Shown here in pieces: positions 25,854 to 34,720 of a DNA stretch of 64,000 bases. Location: NCBI GenBank assembly GCA_036273735.1, contig DASUHA010000109.1, positions 1 to 64,000 on the forward strand, given 5' to 3'. The position numbers and the translations under genes were made by a program. The first letter of the stretch is position 1, and every line of letters begins with the position of its first letter. The stretch comes from 13-2-20CM-66-19 sp036273735 (lineage in GTDB: Bacteria > Pseudomonadota > Gammaproteobacteria > Steroidobacterales > Steroidobacteraceae). The notes beneath the pieces were generated by a model. That model was given only the letters and a program-made list of their open reading frames with translations, made no database searches and was not told the origin of the DNA.

Positions 25854-27872
25854 TCATGCCCCAGGCGCCGCCTTCCACGCGTTATTGCTGCGATTCTTGT
25901 CCGGCAGGACCCTGTCGGGATCGATGGTCACGGACTCGATCGGCTGCGTCGTATCGACCGTCAGGTCGACCTCCTTTTGCTGGATCCAGGTCTCGGCGGG
26001 CAGCTGGATGCGCTCACTGCTGCCGTCCCGGAAATCGAGCCGCACGACCGCCGGCAGCACCAGCCGATCGAGGTTGGCGATGCCTATCACGGCGCCCTTG
26101 CTCCAGCCGCCGCGCACGGGATGCACTCCCTGCACCGCGAGGTCGAATGTCCAGTTATGCATGTACCAGCCGCGCCAGAACCAGGAGAGATCCTCGCCCG
26201 CGGCGCTCTCCATGGCGCGGAAGAAATCCGACGGCTTCGGATGCCGGTATGCCCAATCACTGATGAACTTGCGGAACGCCCAGTCGAAGCGGTTCGGTCC
26301 GAGGATCTGCTCGCGCAGCAAGGCGAGGCCGAGCGCTGACTTGAAGTAGGTGACGGGGTGACGATACTTCTCCGCAACCTGATCGGCGCGGGTGAGCAGG
26401 GTGGGGGCAGCGGGATCCTCGAGCGTTGGCAGGATCTCGTCCGCCGGATTGCCGCCCCCGGGTGCGTATTCCGGATCGCGCTTGGGTCCGAAGGTACCGT
26501 GCTGGAAGTCCTCTGACTCGTAGATGTCGATGAAGGTGTTGAATCCCTCGTCCATCCACTGATCGCGCCGCTCGTCGAAGCCCACCACCATCGGGAACCA
26601 GGTATGTCCGAACTCGTGGGCGGTGAGCGCAAACAGGTCCTTGCCTCTGTCGGTGTAGTCGTCGAAGACGATGGCCGGATATTCCATACCTCCTATGGGG
26701 CCGGCAACGGCCGCGGCCGTCGGGTATGGGTAGTCGAACCCCCAGCGCCTGGAGAACTGCTCCAGCGAATATTTCACGTATTCCGTCACGCGGCCCCAGG
26801 CCTGAGACCCGGCGCTCTCGATGGGATAGAACGACATGGCGAGGCCGCTCCTGCCCCCCGGCAGTTTGAATCGCGCCGCATCCCAAATGAAAGCCCGGGA
26901 GGCGGCAAAGGAGACGTCCCGCGCCTGGTCGATTCGGAAGTGCCAGGTAGCCGTAGCCGCTGCTGATGCGGTTTGCGGACTGGCGATTTCCTCTGCGGTG
27001 CGGATCATGACCGTACGGTCACTGCCTCGCGCCTGCTGCAGCCGCTGGCGCTCGAGCGCGGTGAGCACCTCGCCAGGGTTCTCCAGCTCCCCGGAGCCCG
27101 CCACCACCATGCCGCGGGGTACGGTCACGTAGTAGTCGAAATTGCCGTACTCGAGATAGAACTCCGCTCCGAGGTAGGGCAGTGTGTCCCAGCCGCGCAC
27201 ATCGTCATAGACCGCCATTCGCGGGTACCACTGCGCTACGTCGAATATCTCGCCGTTGCGTGTGCGAATGTGACCCGTACGCCCGCCGAACGCACCGGGC
27301 ACCGTGAAGTGGTACTGGATGTGGATTTCCAGCTTGCCACCGCGCGGCACGAGCGGGTGGGTGAGCCGGATCTGCATGCGGGTATCGGACACGACATAGT
27401 CCGCTTTGATCAGGCGGCCCGCCTCCTCTAACTGTACGCTCTCGAGCACATTCCCGTCCGTACGCTCATCGAGCGAGCGCCTCGAGCTCGCATGGACGTA
27501 CCTTGCCCGCGCGTCTTTGCGGTAGATGTTCTGATCGAGCTGCAGCCAGAGGCTCGCGAGCGCCTGTGGGCTGTTGTTGGTATAGGTGATGACTTCGCTT
27601 CCCGACAGCAGGGCGCTGCGGGGATCGAGGCTCGCGCGAATCGTGTAGTCGGCACGGTTCTGCCAGTATTCGGGACCCGGAGTGCCGTCGGCCGCCCGGT
27701 AGAGGTTGGCCGGGGCGGGCAGGGTGAGCGGCGCGAAGGCCTGCAACGGATCGTAGGCAGATGCTGCCGGCTCGGCTGCATGGGCGACCTGAGTGGCTTC
27801 AATGGCCCCGGATTGCTGCGTGCAGCCCGCGATCGCCAGCAATGCGAGCAGCGTGGGCTTGGTATCGATCAT
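25854..27872 (-). CDS. M1 family metallopeptidase (aminopeptidase), lipoprotein
   Basis: A 672-residue exported zinc aminopeptidase. The lipoprotein signal peptide has its lipobox at AIAGC (Cys17). The zinc site is HEFGH (near residue 418), followed after the expected spacing by the third ligand Glu in MDEGF. GGMEYPAIVF upstream is the GxMEN-like substrate motif in a variant form. It probably trims peptides at the periplasmic face. It overlaps the upstream M20 peptidase gene by 4 bases, so the two are co-translated. Confidence 0.88.
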   Translation of the reverse strand: MIDTKPTLLALLAIAGCTQQSGAIEATQVAHAAEPAASAYDPLQAFAPLTLPAPANLYRAADGTPGPEYWQNRADYTIRASLDPRSALLSGSEVITYTNNSPQALASLWLQLDQNIYRKDARARYVHASSRRSLDERTDGNVLESVQLEEAGRLIKADYVVSDTRMQIRLTHPLVPRGGKLEIHIQYHFTVPGAFGGRTGHIRTRNGEIFDVAQWYPRMAVYDDVRGWDTLPYLGAEFYLEYGNFDYYVTVPRGMVVAGSGELENPGEVLTALERQRLQQARGSDRTVMIRTAEEIASPQTASAAATATWHFRIDQARDVSFAASRAFIWDAARFKLPGGRSGLAMSFYPIESAGSQAWGRVTEYVKYSLEQFSRRWGFDYPYPTAAAVAGPIGGMEYPAIVFDDYTDRGKDLFALTAHEFGHTWFPMVVGFDERRDQWMDEGFNTFIDIYESEDFQHGTFGPKRDPEYAPGGGNPADEILPTLEDPAAPTLLTRADQVAEKYRHPVTYFKSALGLALLREQILGPNRFDWAFRKFISDWAYRHPKPSDFFRAMESAAGEDLSWFWRGWYMHNWTFDLAVQGVHPVRGGWSKGAVIGIANLDRLVLPAVVRLDFRDGSSERIQLPAETWIQQKEVDLTVDTTQPIESVTIDPDRVLPDKNRSNNAWKAAPGA

Positions 27873-29311
27873 AGGCTGGACGCCATGCCGAGCTTCATCA
27901 TCAGCCGGTAGGTGAACTCGACGCTGCTGTAGAAATCATCGATCTGCTTGCGCTCATCACGGCCGTGCATGCGCAGATCATTGAGGTCGTTCCAGCCGCC
28001 GCCCACGCCGTAGGAAGGGATGCCGGCGGCGCGCGTGAAGATGCTGTCGCTCGCACCGGCCGCCATCTGCGGCAACACCACGACTCCGGGCCACATGGAG
28101 TGAGCGACCTGAGTGATGGCTGCCATGACCTTCGGATCGGGCACGGTCTCCGGCGCGGGCTGCACGGGCTCCAGGAGGGTGACCCGGATACCGGGGTCGG
28201 CCGCGACTTTCTGCAGCCGGGCCAGTGTTTCCCTTTCCGTCTCCCCGGGGAAGACGCGACACTGAACGGTCGCGGCCGCGCTCGAGGGCAAGGCATTTTC
28301 CTGCACGCCTGCCTCGAGCATGGTGGCGACGCAGGTGGTATGCAGGATCGCATTGGTCGCGACATCGTGTGCCGCGACGCGCCGGGCCACCGCCAGATCG
28401 AGCGGATCCCTGGAGAGCGCCATGAGGTCTGCTCGCCTGCTGCCGCTCGCGAGTTGCGCGGTCGCCGCGAAGTAGGCCCGGGTGGTGGCGTTGGTCTTGA
28501 AGGGGAACGGATAGCGCGCGAGGCGTGTGAGCCCGCTTGCCAGCTGGTAAATCGCGTTGTCGGAACGCGGCTCTGAGGAGTGGCCGCCTCTGTTCGTGGT
28601 TTCCCACCGGAACGTCATGTAGGTTTTCTGCACGGTCTCGACACTGAAATCGAGCCGCTTGCCACCCACGATCTCTCCCGAGCCGCCGTCGGGATTGATC
28701 ACCAGGCCCGCGTCCACCAGATCGCGGTTGTGCTCGAGAAGCCAATGGGGACCGTTCTGCTCGAGCCCCACTTCCTCATCCGCGGTGAATGCGACGATGA
28801 TGTCCCGGTCGGGCGCGAAGCCCATCTTCTTCAGCCTGATGAGCGCCGCCGCTGCCGCTGCGTCCTCGTCCTTCATGTCGGAGGTGCCGCGGCCATAGAA
28901 GAACCCATCCTTCTCGGTGAATTTGAAGGGCGGCAGAGACCAGTCCTCCGGCCGCGCATCGACCACGTCCATGTGACAGATCCACATCACGGGCTTGCCG
29001 CTGCCCTTGCCTTTGAGGCGCACCACCAGATTGACCTGATATGGCCACGGGCTCTCCGGCACCAGATTCATCTCCTTGTCGGTGAAGCCGGCCGCCTTGA
29101 AGCGCGCATACAGCGCCTCGGCCACGCCCTTGGTGCCGATGGGGTGTATGGAGCGGATCTCGACGATCTGCTTGAAAATGTCGTGCGCGAGGCGCTGATT
29201 GTCCGGCGGCGGCATGGGGCCAGGGGCGGGCCAGCCGGGGGTTACGGCGGATGCGGCCGTCGTGAGCAGGAGCGCGCAGACAAGCGCGCCGAGCTTCGTA
29301 GGATGGTTCAT
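27869..29311 (-). CDS. Secreted M20 family metallopeptidase
   Basis: A 480-residue co-catalytic zinc hydrolase with a signal peptide (LGALVCALLLTTAASA). M20 metal-binding motifs are visible: CHMDVVDA, GRGTSDMKDEDAA (bridging Asp), and the catalytic DEEVGLEQ. A dimerisation domain lies in the middle. Likely substrates are dipeptides or N-acyl amino acids, but this cannot be narrowed. It is the first gene of a two-gene peptidase operon with the M1 enzyme, suggesting shared peptide scavenging. Confidence 0.86.
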   Translation of the reverse strand: MNHPTKLGALVCALLLTTAASAVTPGWPAPGPMPPPDNQRLAHDIFKQIVEIRSIHPIGTKGVAEALYARFKAAGFTDKEMNLVPESPWPYQVNLVVRLKGKGSGKPVMWICHMDVVDARPEDWSLPPFKFTEKDGFFYGRGTSDMKDEDAAAAAALIRLKKMGFAPDRDIIVAFTADEEVGLEQNGPHWLLEHNRDLVDAGLVINPDGGSGEIVGGKRLDFSVETVQKTYMTFRWETTNRGGHSSEPRSDNAIYQLASGLTRLARYPFPFKTNATTRAYFAATAQLASGSRRADLMALSRDPLDLAVARRVAAHDVATNAILHTTCVATMLEAGVQENALPSSAAATVQCRVFPGETERETLARLQKVAADPGIRVTLLEPVQPAPETVPDPKVMAAITQVAHSMWPGVVVLPQMAAGASDSIFTRAAGIPSYGVGGGWNDLNDLRMHGRDERKQIDDFYSSVEFTYRLMMKLGMASSL

Positions 29312-29535
29312 CGACTGACCCCGTTGCCGGACTTTCTATTGGCCCGCTACAGCATAGTGGGAATGAGGGTACCGCGTAGCCGGCCCGCGATGGTCCGTGC
29401 GACGCACGCGGCGAAGCGGCGGGCCGGCGGCCATGCCTTCGGGCCTCGGCGTTCGCCGTCCGGGTATTTACGAAGGCGGGAGCCGAACCGCTATACTGCG
29501 TGCTTCATGTTCGCAAGTCCCGTGGTGAGGCATCG

Positions 29536-30093
29536 GTGAGCAAGCAGGACACCCATTTCATCAACATGTTCAGCCTGGTGATCGGCGTGCTGGTCGCGAT
29601 CGCCATCGTGATCTTCATAGTGGCGCGCAGCGTGGGAGCGCGCACCGAAGGTCGCCAGATGATGGGTGAGCCTGATTACTACAAGAGCGTCGAGGCGCGC
29701 GTCGCCCCCGTCGAGCAGGAAGCGGTCTCCGGGCAGAACAACGCCGCCCTGGCCATCAAGCCACCTGAAGGTGCGACGGCGGAGGCTGGCGGCGGTTCGG
29801 GCCAGGCCATGCCCACTAGCGGCAAAGAGCTCTTCGAGCAAACCTGCAGTGCCTGTCATGGAGCCGGCATCGCGGGCGCACCGAAGGCGGGTGACAAAGC
29901 GGCGTGGGCGTCCCACATCTCCAAGGGCCTGCCCACGCTGTACGACCATGCGCTGCACGGCTTCACCGGAAGCAGCGGCACGATGCCCGCCAAGGGCGGC
30001 CGCGCGGATGTCCCGGATCCGATGGTGGAGCAGGCCGTGAACTACATGGTCTCGCTCGTTGCGCCCAGCATGGTCAGCGGCAAGAAGAAGTAG
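29536..30093 (+). CDS. Membrane-anchored cytochrome c5-type protein
   Basis: A 185-residue monohaem cytochrome. An N-terminal anchor (FSLVIGVLVAIAIVIFIVARSVG) is followed by an Ala/Gly/Pro linker and a C-terminal haem domain with CSACH and the distal Met in TMPAKGG, the c5 (CycB) pattern. It probably carries electrons to a terminal oxidase. The GTG at 29536 with an upstream GTGAGG is chosen; the reading frame opens earlier at 29500 with an unlikely N-terminus. A possible -10 (TATACT, 29492-29497) lies upstream. Confidence 0.85.
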   Translation: MSKQDTHFINMFSLVIGVLVAIAIVIFIVARSVGARTEGRQMMGEPDYYKSVEARVAPVEQEAVSGQNNAALAIKPPEGATAEAGGGSGQAMPTSGKELFEQTCSACHGAGIAGAPKAGDKAAWASHISKGLPTLYDHALHGFTGSSGTMPAKGGRADVPDPMVEQAVNYMVSLVAPSMVSGKKK

Positions 30094-30297
30094 CCCTACT
30101 GCCGATCCCTGTAGCGCGGGAATACGGTTCACCAGAGGCGCACTTCTGTCGCGCCCGAATTTTGATGGTCACGTTCGTGGAAAATCGGCAGGCGGATCCA
30201 AATTGCCTTCCGGCCCTCTCGGTTACAGTTCAAAAATGAGCCACTGAGTGGACAGGCGGCCGATAACAGCTCATGTTTGAGCCATTCTCAGCAGCGA

Positions 30298-31845
30298 TCA
30301 GCGGCCGGAAGGGACAGGCTGCTCCCGGTCGAGACATCGCAGCATGACGGCCTCGCTGATATGGGTGGCGGCGATGGAATCCTGTCCGTCGAGATCCGCA
30401 ATGGTCCGGGCCAGCTTGAGGACGCGCTGCCGGGTCCGCCCGGAGAAGCGCAGATGTCTCATCGTGCGATCCAGCAGCGCGCGCGCCGCCGATTGCAGAG
30501 TGCAACACCGCTCGATCTGAGCATCTCTCAGGCGCGCGTTACAGCGGCCCTGGCGCGTGAGCTGACGTGAGCGGGCGAGGGCAACGCGGCTCGCGAGCAC
30601 CGTGCTCGATTCTCCGCTGCCGATGCCATCGTCGAAGTCGCGGACTTCCAGCCGCGGAACCTGCACGTGCATGTCGAGACGGTCGAGCAGGGGGCCTGAA
30701 ATCCGGGCACGATATCGAAGGGCCTCGGCCGGCGTGCAGCGGCACCGACCGGAAGGGTCGCCCAGGTAGCCGCAAGGGCATGGATTCATGGCGGCCACCA
30801 ACTGGAACGCTGCTGGATACTCGGCGTGCGCAGCGGCTCGGGAGACCCTGACGACTCCGGCCTCGAGCGGCTCGCGCAACGCCTCGAGCACGCCGCGCCC
30901 GAATTCAGGCAGCTCATCGAGAAACAACACCCCATGATGCGCGAGGCTGATCTCTCCCGGTCGCGCGTGCGAGCCACCGCCGACCAATGACACGGCAGAT
31001 GCCGTGTGATGCGGTGAGCGGAATGGGCGGCGGCCGAAAGCAGCCATGTCGAAGCCGGTGGAACTGACGGAGGCGATCGCTGCACAGTCCAACGCCTCGC
31101 TTTCCGTGAGCGGCGGCAGGAGACCCGGCAGCCGCTGCGCCAACATGCTCTTGCCGCAACCCGGCGGGCCAATCATGAGCAGACTGTGGGATCCGGCGGC
31201 GGCGACCAGGAGAGCTCGCTTCGCAGGGAATTGGCCCTTCACGTCGCTGATATCGGGACCGGCAGTATGATGCCGCGGGACGCATCCGCTCCTCGCTGAC
31301 GGGCGCGGGAGCAGCGACACCTCTCCGCTCCAGTGCCGGCAGACTTCCTTGAGATGTGCTGCCCCGAGTACGGCGGTGTTGCTGCCGATGAGCGCCTCGT
31401 CGACATCGGCCGCGGGCACTATCACGTCATGGCCGTCGCGGCTCGCATGCGCAGCGGCGAGCAGAATACCGCGTACTGCTTTGACCTCGCCTCCGAGGCC
31501 GAGCTCGCCATAGAGCTCACACGGGCGCGCATCGCGGCTGGTTGCCTGCCGCAGCTCTCCCGAGGCGATGAGGATGCCGAGCGCGATGGGAAGCTCGAAG
31601 CGGCCACCCTCCTTCGGGATTTCTGCCGGTGCGAGGTTGACCACGATGCGCCCGCTCGGGAATTCGAATCCGGAGGAGAGGAGAGCCGAGCGCACCCGAT
31701 CGCGGCTCTCGCGCACGACGGTGGCGGGCAGGCCCACCAACTGGAATGCAGGCAGGCCACTCGTCACCGTGACTTCGACCTGCACCAGCGGCGCGTCCAG
31801 GCCCACCTGGGCCCGGCACAGGAGAGTTGCGACCGGCAAAGACAC
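30298..31845 (-). CDS. comM: YifB/ComM Mg-chelatase-like AAA+ ATPase
   Basis: A 515-residue protein with an N-terminal ChlI/LonC-like domain (1-170), an AAA+ core with Walker A GPPGCGKSM, the Walker B/sensor block VLFLDELPEF, and a C-terminal Mg-chelatase domain including MNPCPCGYLG. In Vibrio and other gammaproteobacteria ComM is a branch-migration helicase aiding recombination of taken-up DNA. It is encoded after ubiK, a conserved gammaproteobacterial order. Complete and standard length. Confidence 0.93.
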   Translation of the reverse strand: MSLPVATLLCRAQVGLDAPLVQVEVTVTSGLPAFQLVGLPATVVRESRDRVRSALLSSGFEFPSGRIVVNLAPAEIPKEGGRFELPIALGILIASGELRQATSRDARPCELYGELGLGGEVKAVRGILLAAAHASRDGHDVIVPAADVDEALIGSNTAVLGAAHLKEVCRHWSGEVSLLPRPSARSGCVPRHHTAGPDISDVKGQFPAKRALLVAAAGSHSLLMIGPPGCGKSMLAQRLPGLLPPLTESEALDCAAIASVSSTGFDMAAFGRRPFRSPHHTASAVSLVGGGSHARPGEISLAHHGVLFLDELPEFGRGVLEALREPLEAGVVRVSRAAAHAEYPAAFQLVAAMNPCPCGYLGDPSGRCRCTPAEALRYRARISGPLLDRLDMHVQVPRLEVRDFDDGIGSGESSTVLASRVALARSRQLTRQGRCNARLRDAQIERCCTLQSAARALLDRTMRHLRFSGRTRQRVLKLARTIADLDGQDSIAATHISEAVMLRCLDREQPVPSGR

Positions 31846-31882
31846 ACACCGTCCCTGGTCGAGTGCTGCGGCGCGGATTGCC

Positions 31883-32179
31883 CTAGTGTCCGGGCGACTG
31901 CTCCGGGGGAGCGTCGCCGGCGATACCGGCTGCAGCAGGGGCCGCCGTGCCCTCGAGCGCCTGCAGCCGCGCCTCGAGCTCCGCGAGCCGGGCGCGGGTG
32001 CGTTCGAGCACGCGCATCTGCGTGTCGAACTCGTCCCGGGTCACCAGGTCGAGCTTGCCGAGGCTCGAGCGCAGCACTGCGCGGAAGTTGGTTTCGAGAT
32101 CCTTGCTGACGGTGCGGAAAGCCGGCGGAACGCTCTCCAGCAGCCGGCGCGCGATCTCATCGATGCGGAAGTTGTCCAT
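31883..32179 (-). CDS. ubiK: Ubiquinone biosynthesis accessory factor UbiK
   Basis: A 98-residue protein of the UbiK (YqiC) family: the amphipathic N-terminal half FRIDEIARRLLESVPP and the C-terminal coiled coil (TQMRVLERTRARLAELEARL) match well. UbiK binds UbiJ and assists aerobic ubiquinone synthesis. The ATG at 32179 is preferred over the adjacent ATG at 32182. A proline/alanine-rich tail is an extra. Transcribed with comM; divergent from amt. Confidence 0.88.
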   Translation of the reverse strand: MDNFRIDEIARRLLESVPPAFRTVSKDLETNFRAVLRSSLGKLDLVTRDEFDTQMRVLERTRARLAELEARLQALEGTAAPAAAGIAGDAPPEQSPGH

Positions 32180-32234
32180 CATTTCTCGCCTCCAAGTGCG
32201 ATGCCCTTCGATGGGGCGAAGCCTCTGACATGCG

Positions 32235-32249
32235 GCACCAAAACAGTGC
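32235..32249. promoter_or_regulatory. Probable NtrC binding site upstream of amt
   Basis: The palindrome GCAC-N7-GTGC, with CAAAACA between the arms, matches the spacing of the NtrC consensus TGCACC-N5-GGTGCA. It lies about 60 bases upstream of a sigma-54 promoter, in the range used by NtrC enhancers. It is a single site by my reading; a half site GTGCA at 32284-32288 may add to it. Confidence 0.5.
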
Positions 32250-32301
32250 GCGCGGGATCAGGCGGCAACGCAAGCCACGGAAAGTGCATCGGAAAGTGTC
32301 G

Positions 32302-32317
32302 TGGCATGGATTCTGCA
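32302..32317 (+). promoter_or_regulatory. Sigma-54 (-24/-12) promoter of amt
   Basis: TGGCATGGATTCTGCA matches the sigma-54 consensus TGGCACGRNNNTTGCW at all but two positions. It keeps the essential GG (-24) and GC (-12) with the correct 10-base spacing. It lies 115 bases before the amt ATG and points towards it. Nitrogen-limitation control through NtrC and sigma-54 is usual for ammonium transporters. Confidence 0.7.
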
Positions 32318-32431
32318 CCCCGACTGCCCGCTTCACCAGCTTACGCGCGCGAAAGCCGGTCGTGCAGCCCTCATTCGTGGCCCGATCGCCCGGAAACGCG
32401 CCCAAAGACTCGCGAACGTCCGGGAGACCAC

Positions 32432-33859
32432 ATGCGCACCGCTTCGATCCTCTCTAAGGCGATCCGTCGGATGACGGCCGTCACCGCCCTCGCGACCCTC
32501 GCACCAACGCTGGCGTGGGCGGCCGATGCGCCCATACCCAACAAAGGCGACACCGCCTGGATGCTGACCTCCACCGCGCTCGTGCTGCTGATGTCGGTGC
32601 CGGCCCTCGGCCTCTTCTACGGCGGGCTGGTCCGCACGAAGAACATGCTGTCCGTGCTGATGCAGGTGTTCGTCGGCTTCGCGCTGATCACGGTGCTCTG
32701 GTGCATCTACGGCTACTCGCTCGCCTTCACGCAGGGCAACGCCTTCGTCGGCGGCTTGAGCCGGCTCTTCCTCAATGGCACGTTCAATCCGGTGACGGGC
32801 GCCTACGCCACAGTCGGCACGTTCGACAAGGGCGTGGAGATGTATGAGCTGGTGTATGTCGCCTTCCAGGCTACGTTCGCCGCCATCACCTGTTGTCTCA
32901 TCCTCGGCTCCCTGGTCGAGCGGATCAAGTTCTCCGCCATACTGCTCTTCCTGACATTCTGGTTCACGTTCTGCTATTGCCCGGTGGCGCACATGGTCTG
33001 GTTCTGGCCGGGACCGGATGCCTACACAGCCTCGGCCAATATCGATGCGGTCAATGCGACAGGAGGTCTCATCTGGCAATGGGGTGCGCTCGACTTCGCG
33101 GGCGGGACGGTGGTGCACATCAACTCCGGCGTCGCCGGGCTCGTGGGCGCGATGATTCTCGGCAAGCGCATCGGCCTCGGCCGGGAGCCGATGGCTCCGC
33201 ACAGTGTGACCATGACCATGATCGGCGCGTCGCTCCTCTGGTTCGGCTGGTTCGGCTTCAACGCCGGCTCGGCGCTCGAGGCCAACGGCTCGGCTTCGCT
33301 GGCCTTCATGAACACCTATCTCGCAACGGCCTGCGCGGTTCTCTCGTGGATGGCCGTCGAATGGCTGCTGAAGGGCAAGCCATCGATGGTGGGTGCGGCC
33401 TCCGGCGCCGTAGCGGGGCTCGTGGCGATTACGCCCGCCGCAGGTAACGTCGGCATTCCAGGCGCCTTCGTGATTGGCCTCTGCGTGGGGGTGGTCTGCT
33501 TCTGGGGGGTCACGGGCCTGAAGAAGATGCTGCGGACAGACGATGCGCTCGATGTATTCGGCGTCCACGCGCTCGGTGGGACCTTCGGTGCGCTCATGAC
33601 GGGGATTTTCAACGACCCGGCGCTGGGCGGCCCCGGACAGGTCGTCAACTGGGCGACGGGTGCAACCGGGTATCCCGGCATCTGGGCGCAATTGCTGATC
33701 CAGGCGAAGGCCGTCGGGCTGGTGATCGTGTGGACGGCGGCCGTCGCCGCGATCGGGTTCTACCTGCTGAAGCTCGTGATGGGGATCCGGGTGTCCGAGG
33801 AGGACGAGCGCGAGGGTTTGGACATCACCGCGCACGGCGAGCGCGCTTACGACATGTGA
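32432..33859 (+). CDS. amt: Ammonium transporter
   Basis: A 475-residue Amt/AmtB channel with a cleavable signal peptide (ALATLAPTLAWAADA) and about 11 membrane segments. The pore twin histidines are seen in CPVAHMVWFW and HALGGTFGAL, and the signature ALDFAGGTVVHINSGVAGL is intact. It takes up ammonium at low concentration. The start at 32432 places the signal peptide properly; the reading frame is open far upstream without a ribosome site. No glnK (P-II) gene is adjacent, unlike the usual glnK-amtB pair. Controlled by the sigma-54 promoter at 32302. Confidence 0.95.
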   Translation: MRTASILSKAIRRMTAVTALATLAPTLAWAADAPIPNKGDTAWMLTSTALVLLMSVPALGLFYGGLVRTKNMLSVLMQVFVGFALITVLWCIYGYSLAFTQGNAFVGGLSRLFLNGTFNPVTGAYATVGTFDKGVEMYELVYVAFQATFAAITCCLILGSLVERIKFSAILLFLTFWFTFCYCPVAHMVWFWPGPDAYTASANIDAVNATGGLIWQWGALDFAGGTVVHINSGVAGLVGAMILGKRIGLGREPMAPHSVTMTMIGASLLWFGWFGFNAGSALEANGSASLAFMNTYLATACAVLSWMAVEWLLKGKPSMVGAASGAVAGLVAITPAAGNVGIPGAFVIGLCVGVVCFWGVTGLKKMLRTDDALDVFGVHALGGTFGALMTGIFNDPALGGPGQVVNWATGATGYPGIWAQLLIQAKAVGLVIVWTAAVAAIGFYLLKLVMGIRVSEEDEREGLDITAHGERAYDM

Positions 33860-33901
33860 TGGCCCGGCGGGCCACAGGGGCCGGGACCGCCGGCCTGCTG
33901 C

Positions 33902-33929
33902 CGGGGCCCTCCGGCCCCGCTCCCTTTTT
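33902..33929 (+). terminator. Rho-independent terminator of amt
   Basis: A 7-bp G/C stem (CGGGGCC at 33902-33908 and GGCCCCG at 33913-33919) with a CTCC loop, then CTCCC and five Ts, 43 bases after the amt stop. Orientation fits the plus strand. Confidence 0.75.
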
Positions 33930-34014
33930 GGGACGCCGATTGCGCTTTATGTGATGTGCGGTATCCCTTGTGTGACCGAGTTCAAAGGACAGGGGGCCGG
34001 CGAGGGTGGACAAT

Positions 34015-34089
34015 GGTTTGCCGGGAGCAACCATAACGATACGCACTGGGCGTATCGGCCCGCGAAGCGGGCGAGGCCCAGGATGGGCC
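34015..34089 (+). promoter_or_regulatory. Four tandem hairpins before the DUF4124 gene, one with a CsrA/RsmA-type loop
   Basis: Four hairpins follow each other with almost no spacing: GGTTTGC/GCAACC (34015-34032, loop CGGGA), CGATACGC/GCGTATCG (34037-34057), GCCCGC/GCGGGC (34058-34072, loop GAA) and GGCCCA/TGGGCC (34075-34089, loop GGA). The last presents CAGGATG, the repeat motif of CsrB-type CsrA-binding RNAs. A weak promoter (TTGCGC, 16 bases, TATCCC, at 33940-33967) precedes them and the ATG of the next gene is 31 bases downstream. A structured, possibly CsrA-controlled leader is my inference; no known riboswitch was recognised. Confidence 0.4.
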
Positions 34090-34120
34090 GAGTAATGGGG
34101 GTGCTCCGGGGAGTAAGGTC

Positions 34121-34576
34121 ATGTCACGACTCGCTGTCATCCTGCTGGCCAGCTCGCTTGCCGCCCTCGTCGGGGCGGCCGGCATCGCACGCGCCGACGT
34201 CATCTATCAGTGGACCGATGAGCACGGTGAGGTGCACTACACCGATCAATGGGTGCCTGGCGCCAAGATCATCAGGACGACCACCGCTCGCGCTCCGGTC
34301 CCCGCCACGAGCGCCATGCAGGGCATCCAGAACGAGAGCAACGCCGCTTCCCATGTGGTCAAGCAGCAGCAGGATGCGCAGGCCGTGCAGCAGGATGTCG
34401 CCCGGGCCCGGGCGGTGCGCTGCGCGCGCGACAAGGCGGAGTATCAGAAGCTGGTCGATTCGCGCCGCATCTTCACCACCGACAAGAATGGCGAGCGCCA
34501 GTACCTTTCCGATGCGGATGCCGACGCCGCCCGCCTGAAGGCTCGTCAGGCCATGGACGCGGACTGCGGGCAATAA
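34121..34576 (+). CDS. Exported DUF4124-domain protein
   Basis: A 151-residue periplasmic protein: signal peptide LAVILLASSLAALVGAAGIARA, then the DUF4124 signature DVIYQWTDEHGEVHYTDQ (about 27-44), then a helical, glutamine-rich C-terminal part with two cysteines. The domain is common in gammaproteobacteria and its function is not known. It is preceded by the tandem hairpins and followed by a strong palindrome, so it looks monocistronic. Confidence 0.8.
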   Translation: MSRLAVILLASSLAALVGAAGIARADVIYQWTDEHGEVHYTDQWVPGAKIIRTTTARAPVPATSAMQGIQNESNAASHVVKQQQDAQAVQQDVARARAVRCARDKAEYQKLVDSRRIFTTDKNGERQYLSDADADAARLKARQAMDADCGQ

Positions 34577-34579
34577 TCT

Positions 34580-34665
34580 ATTGGCTAAAACAGGCCTGCG
34601 GCCGTTTTAGCGGCCAATCGAGTTACTATTGCGGCCTCGCGGCCCAGGGAGCGGCCCTGGGCCGC
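34580..34665. repeat. Two strong hairpins between the DUF4124 gene and the dehydrogenase gene
   Basis: The first runs 34580-34618: ATTGGC and TAAAAC pair with GTTTTA and GCCAAT around a 3-base bulge. The second is a perfect 11-bp stem, 34639-34665 (GCGGCCCAGGG and complement, loop AGCGG), followed by the T-rich TTACTCATTTGCTTTC. The second probably terminates the DUF4124 transcript. The pair also resembles REP-type intergenic elements, but no second copy is in this window. Confidence 0.5.
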
Positions 34666-34720
34666 TTACTCATTTGCTTTCGAACGGCGCTTCGTAGAGA
34701 GCTCGGGGCATGATTCAGCC

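Noticed and set aside
33940..34120. c-di-GMP (GEMM) or other riboswitch upstream of the DUF4124 gene
   Set aside because: The tandem simple stems do not show the conserved GEMM junction or tetraloop-receptor sequences that I know; described only as a hairpin leader.
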